Source: Semisulcospira habei (Eukaryota; Mollusca; Gastropoda; Semisulcospiridae). Taken from it: a stretch of 64,000 nucleotides of DNA. The position numbers and the translations under genes were made by a program. Below the pieces are notes generated by a model that saw only the letters and a program-made list of their open reading frames with translations, was not told the origin of the DNA and did not search any database. Shown one piece after another: positions 12,017 through 22,344 of this stretch. The first letter of the stretch is position 1; each line of letters begins with the position of its first letter. Location of the stretch: NCBI GenBank assembly GCA_036245525.1, contig BTPG01000005.1, positions 125,409,225 to 125,473,224 of the forward strand, written 5' to 3'.

Positions 12017-12299
12017 GGAACAAATGAAAAAAAGCGAATGAACGAAAGAAGGAATAACTCGCGGTCTCCCATCAAATTTTGTTTTGCATTTACATGTAAA
12101 TAATATGTATCTACATAAAGTACACATATATACAAAGTACACGGTGTGACCACAAAGTACACTCGGCATCATTACCACTTTAATCTGATCAGGACCTTGC
12201 TGCGACAGCGTCAACCTCACGTCACCACCACCAGCAGCTAGCATCAGAAATCACAACACATACCTATATTACGGTTTTCAGCCACCCAACATCAGTCTG

Positions 12300-12363
12300 C
12301 CAGAGGCATGGGTCCTCAGGAGCCTCTGAGACCGCAGCGGCTCATGAGGACCCATGCCTCTGT
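12300..12363. mobile_element. Hp-B hairpin with mirrored GGGTCC change
   Basis: Arms read CAGAGGCATGGGTCCTCA and TGAGGACCCATGCCTCTG. The family consensus is CATAGATCCTCA, so the changes are present in both arms as complements. Confidence 0.8.
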
Positions 12364-12516
12364 CATGCAAGTATCGGGTTAATCTATATCTATAGTCTTA
12401 AGTCGTAAGATGCATGAGGGTTGAGTTACCAACTGATTACCGTTGCTGGTCTTACCAGAATCCTACCCGCCCCGATTAGTTTTTCTACCGCTTCCACCGA
12501 CAACTGCAAGAGATGG

Positions 12517-12584
12517 ATCAAGGGTAGTGCCCGATTGGTTTGGCGCCTGAAGGCGCCAAGCCAATCGGGCACTACCCTTGAGTT
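12517..12584. mobile_element. Hp-A hairpin, GATTGG variant
   Basis: CAAGGGTAGTGCCCGATTGG pairs with CCAATCGGGCACTACCCTTG around GGCGCCTGAAGGCGCC. The arms are almost perfectly complementary although they differ from the other copies. Confidence 0.8.
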
Positions 12585-12589
12585 CCTGT

Positions 12590-13250
12590 AGTCTATTATC
12601 CCCACTGACAGTATGCGATGGTGAGCAAGCGATGATCAGATTTGAGCTAACTGGCGTTCGGAATGAAACGTGATTGCATGGCCAGCGGCCTGTTGCCCTT
12701 TCATCATTCGAATCCTTTGCTTCTGCGACAGGAACTGATCCTTGCGAGTCTCCGGCCATTCTCCCAGTCTCCGTACCTTTTCCAAAGGCTCAAACACATT
12801 TTTAGTTCATTACTTTTCCAAATCTTTGCCCCACTTGCAAGTATAACTTAAATTACCATCATATTCTCATTCAGTTTTGTTTCGTTCCGTCTTCGCATTG
12901 AGATTGTACATCGCACGAGCAGAGTTAAACTAAAACAAACGATCCGTCATTTGTTTAAATTGGCGTAGAGTCCTCGTAACTGTTAATACCCACATGCACC
13001 TGTGCTCCTCAGACAGGCAATCGTGGTGGTTTCAACCGACGATTGCCAGCGCTAGGCGTGGCACGTGCGGTCCGAACAATGTGTGTGCTGCCCCAGGAGC
13101 CAATCAGAGCGACCGACACAGCTGCCGTCCGTCCCAGGACATGGAAGACTTGGCCTGTGCTTGCTGATCAGATATCGACCCTTGGCTTCGTTTACAGCCA
13201 CAGACAGCTTGCTTCCTCAACAGCAGGCTGTAGATGGGGCCGAACTCGTC
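12590..13250. other. No recognised gene
   Basis: Frames of 60-100 codons on both strands (for example 13043-13285 plus) show no recognisable domain. No repeat family is recognised. Confidence 0.4.
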
Positions 13251-13252
13251 CA

Positions 13253-13317
13253 GCAAGAGGCACAGATTCTCATGAGCCCTGCTAGGCAGGGGCTCATTAG
13301 AATCTGTGCCTCTTGCA
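13253..13317. mobile_element. Hp-B hairpin
   Basis: GCAAGAGGCACAGATTCTC pairs with AGAATCTGTGCCTCTTGC, with loop CCCTGCTAGGCAGGG. The CACAGATTCT change is mirrored. Confidence 0.8.
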
Positions 13318-13822
13318 GGTGGGTTAATCAAAAGCTATGGACTGCCTGGAACTAGCACTGTGATGGGTGAGCAACGGTATCATTCCAGCGTTAGCTACGG
13401 CCGTGGTTCTGGATCGAGGGAGACTTCGGCCCAAGGGCCTTTCCAGTAAAAGGTCTTCGGTATTTCATGGGCCGTGCACGATCGAGCGCAAGCCAAGTAA
13501 TGCTGACTTTGACGCGAATCTGGGCTAAACGCCTGTGTAACGTCAAACAGTTCTTCGGCACATAGTGACCATAAACACATCCCAAAATAACGAACAAGAC
13601 CAGTTCATCTTTTGTTGGGTTATTCCGCTGAAAGTAAAACGGAGGAACAAGTTATACACAAGCAAGAACGCACTAACACACTACATTGAAGATTCCAGAA
13701 ATGTATTGTTCAATAAAAGGATATATTTTTTCTCTACCGAGCGTACAAAGTAAGTAAACATGATAATTATCATGAACACACTATCTCACAAGTTAGTAAA
13801 ACACAGGGCACAGATCGATTAA

Positions 13823-13898
13823 GATAGTTCAAGGGTAGTGCCAGAATAGCTTGAAGTCTAGAGGCGCCCAGCTATTCTGGTACCACACTTAAGCTATC
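13823..13898. mobile_element. Hp-A hairpin, partly decayed
   Basis: GATAGTTCAAGGGTAGTGCC begins the left arm. The right arm is CAGCTATTCTGGTACCACAC then TTAAGCTATC. Confidence 0.7.
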
Positions 13899-13942
13899 AT
13901 GTTAACAGTCGATACACATGGACTGGTCCTATTCGGTGCTCA

Positions 13943-13993
13943 GTCTTTGAAATCACCTTTGTGGTGGACAAAAGACTTTAAGCCCTAAACGTC
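13943..13993 (+). mobile_element. SINE-2 3' fragment
   Basis: GTCTTTGAAATCACCTTTGT then GGTGGACAAAAGAC and TTAAGCCCTAAACG match the body of the SINE at 37766-37936 in the opposite orientation. Confidence 0.65.
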
Positions 13994-14072
13994 TAACTCA
14001 TGATTTGAGACGTGCCGCCTCCGGATACGCGGCTTAAGCCGATCCGGAAGCGACATGTCTCGAATGAGTTAA
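13994..14072. mobile_element. Hp-F palindromic MITE
   Basis: TAACTCATGATTTGAGACG at the left pairs with CATGTCTCGAATGAGTTAA at the right. CGGATACGCGGCTTAAGCCG sits at the centre. It abuts the SINE-2 fragment. Confidence 0.75.
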
Positions 14073-14089
14073 CTTTTCTACATAGACTG

Positions 14090-14870
14090 GGTGCGCCACG
14101 ACTAGGTGAGTGAAAAATAATCAGCCCGAGTTAGAAACATCGTACCTTTATTATTATTACGGTGGGCGGGCTGAACAGAGCGATATGGATTCATGCCCTT
14201 TGTGCTTACAGCCTATCCGTGGGCCGGCGCAGAGTCGATTTATTTGCCCAGGCAACGAAGCGTCCCGAACGAGAATCATCGATTTGGGGAACCCGACCAT
14301 TTGTGGAAGACCAGCTTCATGCACTGCGTCCTGAGCTGAAACAGTCTTAACGTTAAACTCTATTATGTTCCTCCCAGTGAAAATAATTTAGTGGGTGGCA
14401 GGACCGCGATTATCAGGCAAGAGTGCCTCTTGCAGACGGAACGAGCTACCTGAATTCGTACCAGTCTGGTGCTGGAAACAACCGTAGTTTCGCTACAATC
14501 ATTTATCGATTCGTGTGGGCGGGTTTACATGGGACGTCCGACCGGGAGTTTCGCCACGGCCAACTGTAAGGTGGCATTGATTCTAATGCGCTTCTGCAAG
14601 CCTTGCAGACACCCGCGTGGAATTTAGTGTTCCCCTGCTCAAAGATCGGCGCGATTTGTATGCCGTTTCCTTGTTAGAGAGAAGGTGTAACTCGGCCTAT
14701 GGGCGGTTTCACACGGGACGATAGAGTGAGAGATATGATTCGATTGTTAGACCTGCCAATGACGTTCTGCGTTGATATGGGCGGTCTAAGCCTGGAGTTA
14801 TGCTTGATTAGCTCAGTTATGGGACACTCCCTCCCCTTGGCCATTCAACTGTGACGTGAGAACCCTTTAA
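14090..14870. other. No recognised gene
   Basis: Only short frames are present. Three loosely similar phrases of the type GGGCGG-T--A-----GGACG occur near 14518, 14700 and 14778. A 16-base Hp-B remnant (GCAAGAG/CTCTTGC) lies at 14418-14440. Confidence 0.4.
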
Positions 14871-14876
14871 CTCATT

Positions 14877-15080
14877 CTACCCCAGACACACCACAGTAAG
14901 ATAAGGATCGACCATGATAGTTCAAGGGTGATGCCAGAATAGCTTGGCGCCTATGGGCGCCAAGCTATTCTGGCATCACCCTTAAACAATCATGGTCGAT
15001 CTGTGTCCTGCACTGCAATGCAGTCTGCAGAGGACAACGGCAAAATTTAAGGATTTCGGTGTTGGGGTGCAATGAGTTAA
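14877..15080. mobile_element. Hp-D palindromic MITE with both TTAA ends
   Basis: TTAACTCATTCTACCCCAGA at 14877 and GGGGTGCAATGAGTTAA at 15080 are the termini. The hairpin at 14910-14998 (GATAGTTCAAGGGTGATGCC, loop GGCGCCTATGGGCGCC) is nearly perfect. It is in the opposite orientation to the 22923 and 30736 copies. Confidence 0.9.
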
Positions 15081-15134
15081 GTGAAAAGTAAGTACATAAG
15101 AAACAGTTTAACCCGTTCAGTGCCGAGAAACTTT

Positions 15135-15180
15135 GAACAAGCGTTACAGATCCCCACGAGTCCCCGCAGTTGCATTCTGT
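15135..15180. mobile_element. Hp-B half element
   Basis: It has a TTAACCCGTTCAGTGCCGAG start (15110) and a left arm (ACAGATCCCCACGAGTCCCC). The right arm is missing. Confidence 0.55.
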
Positions 15181-15362
15181 ACGTGGTCTCTTTCAGTGCC
15201 GAAGCTAAAATGTAAGTTGTTGCACTGAGAGAATGCGCTGTACTGTCCGCACGTACTATTAACATTCTGTGACTCTCAGTGAAGCATTTCGTACTAGTTG
15301 GGAGAAACGGATCTGGCGACCTTCAGAGACCAACAGTACAAAGTCACTGTATAATTCTCTTT

Positions 15363-15476
15363 TTGAAGGCAAAAGACAGTAAGTCTACTGTGCGAAAAAG
15401 CGAGATTTTCAATGTAAGACAATGAAAGTATGCTTTTCACAAAAAAAAATGGACTCGCTGTCATTTGCCTACACAG
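15363..15476. mobile_element. Hp-P palindrome
   Basis: GGCAAAAGACAGTAAGTC pairs with GACTCGCTGTCATTTGCC around a TTTTCA/TGAAAA-rich middle. A related copy is at 38964. Confidence 0.6.
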
Positions 15477-15568
15477 AGCAGAATTTGACTGGCTATGACA
15501 TCGGTGAGAAAGCGGTCGTCAGGCCGATGTAGGGCTAAGCTGGCCCGTGTACAGATGCACGACGCAGT

Positions 15569-15654
15569 AAGCAAATGATCATGGGTCCGATGTCGATCGA
15601 CTCAATTGGGTTTGCGCACAGCTGTGTGCGGGCCCACTGCGGCCGACATCGGCC
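15569..15654. mobile_element. Hp-G-like palindrome
   Basis: GCAAATGATCATGGGTCCGA to GGCCGACATCGGCCCG, with GCGCACAGCTGTGTGC at its centre. Confidence 0.5.
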
Positions 15655-15831
15655 CGTGTACAGACGTGCTGTGGCCAACTCAAGTCCACCTCGGCCCGAT
15701 AGCTCTCTTGTTTACCCTGACAGCACAGGAGTGGACTACATTAGCTAGGTGTTGGTGTCAGATAAACTATAACATAATCGTGATATAATAAGCTAAAGCT
15801 ATTGCATATCTGATCAGCGTGGCGGCACCTC

Positions 15832-15897
15832 TTAACCTTTTGGGTGTCGGTAGCAGGAATCATCGCGATAAAAACCGCTACCAACAGCCAAAATAAT
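15832..15897. mobile_element. Hp-C MITE, shortened
   Basis: TTAACCTTTTGGGTGTCGGTAG pairs with CGCTACCAACAGCCAAAA. The left arm lacks the usual TTTTTGTCG segment. Confidence 0.7.
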
Positions 15898-16273
15898 TAC
15901 TATTGCGCCTGACGAGTGCGTTTTGTCCAAAGAGTGCTCTGCCTCGTACCCGCGGCACACACAATTTCTGCTATTGGGCGTGTTTGCATGTCCGGCGCGT
16001 GTGAGAGTACACACTCGCAAGACCGTATTTACTCACGCGTCAGGCGCCTGTGTTGCTGCGCATGTGATATTGAGTAAGTCTGACAGCTCGAGGACCGTAC
16101 CTGACTATCAGAATGAATGAGGCGGACGATCGTGACAGCTGCCGGGGAAATGGTTGTGCCTGATCATGACCATATTTTGTGACGTTGAAATAAATCATGT
16201 ACAAATTGCTACTACAATTGATAATTCTTAACTCTTTTCGTCCTAACACACCCATTGCTTGAAATTAATTTGA

Positions 16274-16380
16274 CTATTATGGTTCACCACCCCCACCCCC
16301 CTCCCTCCCTCACCCCCACAGCCCCCCCCCCCCCCCGCCCCGCACCCACCGCCCCACCCCCATCCCCCACCCCCCTGCCT
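16274..16380. repeat. C-rich low-complexity tract
   Basis: CCCCA/poly-C mixture, including a run of about 14 C near 16323-16336. Confidence 0.9.
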
Positions 16381-16507
16381 ACCTCCCGCCGGTTGTTTGA
16401 TTTTTTGGCCACTGGAAGAAGGCCTAGCGAGAGGCCTTTGTGTCAGGTTGAAGGTCCCAAACAAAATGTTGTCCCCCCCCCCCCTGCAAGGTAACTGATC
16501 CGCCCAT

Positions 16508-16566
16508 GTGCCTGATCAGATTGGCGTCTGTCCGGGCTCCAATCTCATTAGGCACCGCCCTTGAGC
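16508..16566. mobile_element. Diverged Hp-A/E hairpin
   Basis: GTGCCTGATCAGATTGGCG pairs imperfectly with CCAATCTCATTAGGCACC, followed by GCCCTTGAG. Confidence 0.5.
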
Positions 16567-16884
16567 AAATTGTATTAGTTTGGTCCAACTGTTTGATAGA
16601 CTGATTGCGCACTAAAGTTGTCTTGTTTGCGCCCAGAGCATGTTGCCAGCATGGAGTGGATGCACGTCATAAGTGGACATCATCACCAACATCAAACATC
16701 ATCATCTGCGCCCGTCCAAACGCCAAGCTAACCAGGGACTACCACTGAGATGTCATAATTATGGTCACTCTATCCGAGTCCGCTGGACTTGAAAGATGCG
16801 GCGGACAGCTGACCATCAGCACGCGATGAGCAATTAAGTGCAAGTAGATTGATGAAATTATTTTTTATGCCCTTTACACAACCC

Positions 16885-16958
16885 AGCTGCAAGAGGTCTA
16901 GATCCTCGTGAGCGCCTGCAGTTGCGGGGGGCTCATGAGGATCTACCCTCTTGCTGCA
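16885..16958. mobile_element. Hp-B hairpin with one-base bulges
   Basis: GCTGCAAGAGGTCTAGATCC pairs with GGATCTACCCTCTTGCTGC. The centre has an extra G. Confidence 0.75.
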
Positions 16959-17097
16959 ACCACCTTGCAGGCCTATTCAAGTTCCTCAGACGTCTGACGG
17001 CTGGGGATTTTCGAATTGAATTTATAATATCAACACAATTTTCGTCCACTGACAGTGTATTGGTTATTCGTTAGTGTTCGATGGTGTCTGGAACCGT

Positions 17098-17167
17098 AGT
17101 TCAAGGGTAGTGCCAGAATAGCTTGGCGCCTCTAGGCGCCAAGCTATTCTGGCACCACCCTTGAACT
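17098..17167. mobile_element. Hp-A hairpin
   Basis: AGTTCAAGGGTAGTGCCAGA pairs with TCTGGCACCACCCTTGAACT, with loop GGCGCCTCTAGGCGCC. One arm has GTAGTG and the other CACCAC, a G-T type mismatch. Confidence 0.8.
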
Positions 17168-17169
17168 AA

Positions 17170-17450
17170 ATTAACTATAGGCAGTCAAATCGAATAATAA
17201 GTTGTGGAGATGGAATATGGGATTGACTGAAGAGTTTCTTGTGGGTTTAACCAGTTTATAATAATGCACGGAGTAAATTGAAAACATTTGTATTAAACAA
17301 CGCAAGCGAAAACTCGATGTTATTATATGTGTATTCATTAAATGTGCCATATGTCGTTGGCGATTTTCTTTTTAATTTGTTGCTGTTGCGAGTGTTATTG
17401 TTGTTCTTGTTAGGTGTGGCACTAGAAATTTTGTTCTTTGTCTTGTTTGT
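17170..17450. other. No recognised feature
   Basis: AT-rich sequence with no gene or repeat I can name. Confidence 0.4.
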
Positions 17451-17454
17451 TGAT

Positions 17455-17615
17455 TGGTTGTTTGTTTGTTTGTTTGTTTACTTATTTGTTTATTGTTTGT
17501 GTGTTGGTTTGCTTATTTGTTTCATTGCTTGTTTGCTTGCTTGCTTGTTGGCTGGCTGGCTGTCTGGTTGGTAGGCTGGTTGGTTGGTTGGTTGGTTGAC
17601 CGGATGGCTGGTTTG
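17455..17615. repeat. Degenerate (GTTT)n/(GCTT)n/(GGTT)n tract
   Basis: Imperfect tetranucleotide units that change from TTTG to TTGC to GGTT along the tract. Confidence 0.85.
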
Positions 17616-17816
17616 CTGGTTGGCTGGTTGATCAGTTGGTTGTTTTGGGTGGCTGGTTTTAACTAATTGAAAATAGGTAATATTCTGCTATTTTAAAATG
17701 TAATTCATACAACGTTTTACCTGTTAATATTCTACCGCAAAATAGAATCCCTATTTCATAGAAATATTTGCGATATTTTTACTATTGTAACAAGACAATT
17801 TATTGGTATTAAAATA

Positions 17817-17926
17817 GACAAACAAACAAACAGGAATACACTCCGCTACTTATCTTATCATATCGGTGCGTGTACACGCACCGATACGATAAGATAAGTA
17901 GCGGAGTGTATTCCTGTTTGTTTGTA
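17817..17926. mobile_element. Near-perfect 110-bp palindrome
   Basis: AAACAGGAATACACTCCGCT ... GGTGCGTGTACACGCACC ... AGCGGAGTGTATTCCTGTTT, with TTATCTTATC arms between. I see only one copy in the window. Confidence 0.8.
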
Positions 17927-18448
17927 TATTTTGAAAAAAAAGAGTCTTCATCCGAAATATCAATAAATTGCGTTGTAACTGTCTCTTCTAAGGGTGCTTC
18001 TGTCTTCTTTTGGGTTATTCTCTGCATTTTTTTTTTTTTCGCACTTGGCAGTCACCTTTTTGGTCTGGATACTGTAACAACTAAATCTGTGTCCGGAAAA
18101 GACATGTTTGTTGCTGGGCAACTAGTTGCATCGCAGGCAGGTTCAGATTTTTTTCACACCGCGAAACATTCCTTCTTTATTAAAAATAGCTTCAACCACG
18201 CAGCTGAATCCCAGTGTTTAATCTAATGTCCCATGTAATACTACCACGAACCCAAATAAGCGCTTTTTTTTCTTCTCCGTGTTCAAGAGGGAAGAGGAGA
18301 GAATCGGATTCTATCCTGCTCTATGACGGCAAAAAGCAGCAGTGAGGGCATTTTTTTGTGAAAAGCGAGATTCTCATTGTGTTACGATAGCAATCTCGCA
18401 TTTCACATGACGGCGGGACTAATTGTCTTTTTTTTTCATAGATTGCAC

Positions 18449-18568
18449 TTTAACTCATGCAGGGAGTCCAGCATCAATAGCTGCCGAAGTGTCTATAGCC
18501 GCATGCCGCCGGCAACGCTATACGACGCTTTCGCAGCTGTTGATGCGGGGGCGCCTTGAATGAGCTAA
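18449..18568. mobile_element. Hp-F-like palindromic MITE
   Basis: TTAACTCATGCAGGGAGTCC at the left; GCGCCTTGAATGAGCTAA at the right. GCATCAATAGCTGC pairs with GCAGCTGTTGATGC. Similar to the 33099 copy. Confidence 0.7.
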
Positions 18569-18803
18569 AGCAATGTACGACCAGCCAACCTGGCAAGGGC
18601 AGAAATGTCATGGCGGTTCAGATGGCGGAATTCATGTTGCTTATCACACGTCACTGAAAAGTGTATTCCAACCATCTGTATTTTGCTCTAGTAAAAAAAG
18701 TATTGCACTACGACGATGTTCTATTGGCTAGGAGCATGAAAAACAAAAAAGACGATCACAGTTTACAAAAGTTACAGAGAGATTCAATTATGCCTGGTGT
18801 CCC

Positions 18804-18905
18804 GTTACGCCAAATAGTCACGAGTGCTCAGTTCGACACGTAAAATGCGAGTTAAAGATCGCATTTTATCGGTCGAACTGAGCACTCGTGATTTATTTGG
18901 CGTAA
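18804..18905. mobile_element. Hp-H palindrome
   Basis: GTTACGCCAAATAGTCACGA then GTGCTCAGTTCGAC pairs with GTCGAACTGAGCACTCGTGA then TTTATTTGGCGTAAC. A second copy is at 40139. Confidence 0.8.
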
Positions 18906-19073
18906 CGGGTCTCGCATTGTATCGGTCGAACTGAGCGTTCGTGATTTATTTGACGTAATGCGACTCGCATTTTATCGGTCGAACTTGGCACTCGTGAATT
19001 ATTTGACGTAACGAGACTCGCATTTCATCGGTCGAACTGAGCACTTGTGATTTATTTCGCGTAAATGGCGGTC
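18852..19073 (+). repeat. 53-bp tandem repeat, four units, copied from an Hp-H arm
   Basis: ATCGGTCGAAC recurs at 18868, 18921, 18974 and 19027, exactly 53 bases apart. Each unit is the right arm of the Hp-H palindrome plus CGTAACGGGTCTCGC. Units differ by a few substitutions. Confidence 0.9.
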
Positions 19074-19320
19074 AAGCTTAATTTAATGTATTTATACGAC
19101 TCTTGTGTCCAGACTCTGTGGCTGGCCGTTATATATGTCGCATTGCGAACGGAACAGTCAAAACCTGTATCACCACGCACGAACTGAGACAGTCATTTTT
19201 ATAAAATAAAAAAGCATGGTCGTGAAAAGCGTTCGAATTGTATAAGAAAAATAATATTCCTATGTCCCCACCTTACCCTTTTTTTAATTACTGTCTTTAA
19301 TTATTACCTACCTACCTACC
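19074..19320. other. No recognised feature
   Basis: AT-rich sequence with nothing recognised. Confidence 0.4.
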
Positions 19321-19635
19321 TCATCCCTGTTCCCTCTCTTTCTTTCTTTCTTTTTTTCTTTTTTTTTTTTTTTTTGGGTTTGTTTTTGTTTGTTGTTGTT
19401 GTTTGTTTTGTTTTGTTTTTGACACCAAGTCTGGAGAAATCTCGAAAATATCTCGACACGTGACTCCCTCCGAGTGGTGTGAAGTGATCTTATGTGTGGC
19501 TTGGGGCCCACTGCACAGATGATGCATTGCAATGACGTCAGAATATTAATGAGCTGCAGTGTGCGCTCGGGGACGTATAACAAAGAGGCGAGAGAAACAG
19601 AGTTGCGAAACAGCGCTTTCGCCAGCCGAGGGAAA

Positions 19636-19740
19636 TGGATCGACCGTGATAGTTGAAGGGTGGTCCTGATTAGCTCGGCGCCTGGACAGGCGTCGACCCA
19701 ATCAGGCACTACCATTGAGTTATCACGGTCGATCCATCTC
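19636..19740. mobile_element. Hp-A/E hairpin with internal deletion
   Basis: ATGGATCGACCGTGATAGTT pairs with TATCACGGTCGATCCAT. The left arm lacks the GCCA step (GGTGGTCCTGATTAG), so the stem has a bulge. Confidence 0.75.
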
Positions 19741-20007
19741 CTGCGACCTGTTAGCGGACGAGTCTGAAGTGTGAGCCTGTTGGCTGTGGACGTGAAGTGT
19801 CTGTGACAAATGATACAGTCCGCCTGATGGGAAGAAGAGATCCGAATACTGTTGTGCAAACATTTTTATTTTAAAAATCAGTAACACTAGTTTGTGTATC
19901 CGTGAGATACCAAATGCTTTTATTTATTTATTAACCCCTTCACTGCCGAGGGAGAGTGCTCGCGGTCTAACTGCAAGAAGCATAGATCACTCACTCACAC
20001 ACACCGT

Positions 20008-20079
<72 letters not shown>
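20008..20079. repeat. (CA)n microsatellite
   Basis: About 36 CA units. At 19932 TTAACCCCTTCACTGCCGAG, followed by GCAAGAAGCATAGATC, shows an Hp-B left end and arm running into this array; its right arm is gone. Confidence 0.9.
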
Positions 20080-20080
<1 letters not shown>

Positions 20081-20099
20081 ACTGATTATCAATAATATA

Positions 20100-20455
20100 T
20101 ATGTGTATCTTCACAGCTGAAGGGGAGTGTTGCAGCTTTAACAAGGAAGCACCTATCATCCACAAATATACAGCCAATATCCATACGAACTTAGGCCTAC
20201 AACAAATATGCATACGTAATGTATAATTATCGACGTGCTAAAGTATTATCTTGCTTGAATGGCGGATAGCTGTGATTTTTGCAATTTCGAGCAAATCACG
20301 ACCTGCCCTTGATCACAGGTAAAAATCTCTAATGGAAATGTCCAACTTTACATTAGTCTCCATATCTGAAATTCTCAAGTTTGCAGAACAGGCATATTTT
20401 ACGGAGATCTTTAGATCTATCAACGCGATAACAAAAATGTTGACGAACATAGTCC
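20100..20455. other. No recognised feature
   Basis: AT-rich. There is no frame with recognisable similarity. Confidence 0.4.
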
Positions 20456-20456
20456 T

Positions 20457-20670
20457 TTAACCCATTTAGCCCTGATGCACTACAGCAGGAGATGGGTCGA
20501 CCATGATAATTCAAGGATAGTGCCAGATTAGATTGGTGCCTGTCGGCGCCAAGCTAATCTGGCACTACCCTTGAATTATCATGGTCGATCCATCTCCTGC
20601 ATCAGGTGCATAGTGGTTAGATGACGCCTCCAAAATTTGGGAAATACGTGCGTCGGGCTGAATGAGTTAA
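20457..20670. mobile_element. Hp-E palindromic MITE with both TTAA ends
   Basis: TTAACCCATTTAGCCCTGAT to GGGCTGAATGAGTTAA. The hairpin at 20487-20600 begins GCAGGAGATGGGTCGACCAT. Its arms use AGATTAG/CTAATCT where Hp-A and Hp-D use AGAATAG/CTATTCT. Confidence 0.9.
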
Positions 20671-20939
20671 GGATCGACTGACCATCATTGTTCCACGTCA
20701 TATCAACGCAAAAGCGAATGGACGGTTCTAGGACGACACTAGCCAAGCGGGGCGTGGGGGAGGGGAGGGGCGGGGGGAGGGAGGGAATAACTGACGTTTA
20801 TTTCTAAATTTAAAACCTGTTAAATAACATATCAGCCTTTCCTTTATGAAGACACTCAATGATAATGCTGAACCTTAAAGTACTATTACGCGAAATTTTT
20901 TAGCATCAGTTGTCTTTATTATGCCGACACATCTAATGA

Positions 20940-21775
20940 ACTTTATAATATAATAATAATAATAATAATGAGTATTTATATAGCGCTTAATCTTACTCAA
21001 AAGCTCTAAGCGCTTTACAATCTGTACACAAAAATAAAAATACAATGACATATGCACATAACAAACAAAGCACAATGCCCGAACACACCACTTTTACAAT
21101 AAACTAAACAACAATACATACATAATAATTTATATTCTAATTAACATTCAGTCTAAACAAGGAGGATTGCAGAACTACAACTAAGGCATCAAACACTGGC
21201 AGTTATTCAAAGTAAAGCTTGAAGAGTTGAGGTGAGTTTTCAACGACCTCTTGAAGTCAGAGACAGACTCACTGTTTCTGACCTCAAGAGGAAGTGTATT
21301 CCATAACACTGGGGCTTGATAAACAAAAGTGCGCTGACCAAATGTTTTAGTTTGGACAGAAGGTACACACAACTTCCGTTTATCAGAAGAGGAGCGGAGC
21401 TCACGAGAGGGTGTATACACATGCAGCAAAGAGGACAAGTATTCTGGGCTGGTGCCTGAAAGGCAGTTAAAACAGATTGACATAACTTTATATTGAATAC
21501 GTGAGGACACAGGTAGCCAGTGAAGGGACTTCAAGATGGGTGTGACATGCTCAGTCTTACGGACTCCCACAACAAGCCGGGCTGCATTGTTCTGAATTTT
21601 TTGGAGGCGATCAATGAGATACTGAGGGCAGCCACAAAGCAAAGAGTTACAATAATCTAGCTTGGACAGCACAAATGCACAAACTAGTGTTTTAGTGGCT
21701 TCCTCGGTCAGCAGGTGACGAACTGAACTAATACGACGAAGTTCCAGATAAGCGGATCTACACACTGCACTTTAC
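20940..21775 (-). mobile_element. 5'-truncated CR1/L2-like LINE with (ATT)n 3' tail
   Basis: The minus-strand reading frame at 21181-21765 is a RT C-terminal domain. Its 3' UTR ends in GTAAAGCGCTTAGAGC, then GCGCTATATAAATACTCATT and ATT repeats, a tail type known for L2/CR1-related LINEs and SINEs. The 5' part is absent (truncated near 21775). Confidence 0.8.
21181..21765 (-). pseudogene. RT C-terminal (thumb) fragment of the LINE
   Basis: About 194 codons without a break. LSKLDYCNSLLCGCP, LQKIQNNAARLV, LHWLPVSSRIQYKV and WNTLPLEVRNSESVSDFKR are the conserved blocks that follow the catalytic RT domain in CR1/L2/Rex1-type elements. The catalytic FADD block is not present, so it cannot be active on its own. 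Confidence 0.85.
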
Positions 21776-22056
21776 AAGCAGCTGGGGCACTCAGCAAAAG
21801 CACACGCGTAATCGCACTTAATTATTCTGCGCAGCCGTTAGCGAGTCAATCTATTTTTAGCTGTTTTGTACTGATACCGTTGTATTTATAGAACGGAGTG
21901 AAGTCATTGTCATCTCAAGTTATTTGATATAAAGACGACGTGTGCTGAATTGGATTCTCCTGTGTCTAAATCAACCATAGCTAGACCTGTATGTAGCGTT
22001 TTGTAACTATCTGTTACAGAAGTGTATCTTTGAACAGTTACCGCGGTAGTGGGCCT

Positions 22057-22095
22057 TTAACTCTTTGGGTGTCGGTAGCGTTTTTAGTCGCGATG
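22057..22095. mobile_element. Hp-C left half
   Basis: TTAACTCTTTGGGTGTCGGTAG then GTTTTTAGTCGCGATG. The right half is replaced by SINE sequence. Confidence 0.65.
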
Positions 22096-22255
22096 GACGG
22101 CCCTAGCGGACGTGTTATAGGGGGCAGAGACAGCTATTGCCTCTGGAGAGGCCCCTGAACACCGATCAATGCAGGCGCACCGCAACTGTGCCACTTTGAT
22201 CTACCAGGGACGTTTTAACGGACATGCTGTCTCAGCAAGCCCGTCGTTTTGCCTG
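22092..22255 (-). mobile_element. SINE-1 body fragment
   Basis: On the plus strand it reads GATGGACGGCCCTAGCGGAC, then AACTGTGCCACTTTGATCTA and GACGTTTTAACGGACATGCT. This parallels 22533-22680 of the full SINE. The tRNA head and 3' tail are missing. Confidence 0.7.
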
Positions 22256-22344
22256 GAAAAACACACGTCTTTCACATATTCGGCCCCGAATTCCGAAATC
22301 CTCAAATTTTGAAGTTCCTCTTAGAAGGGCTGTATTATAATTCT

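Noticed and set aside
16255..16494. Proline-rich protein frame (also 31000-31260)
   Set aside because: Caused by C-rich low-complexity tracts.
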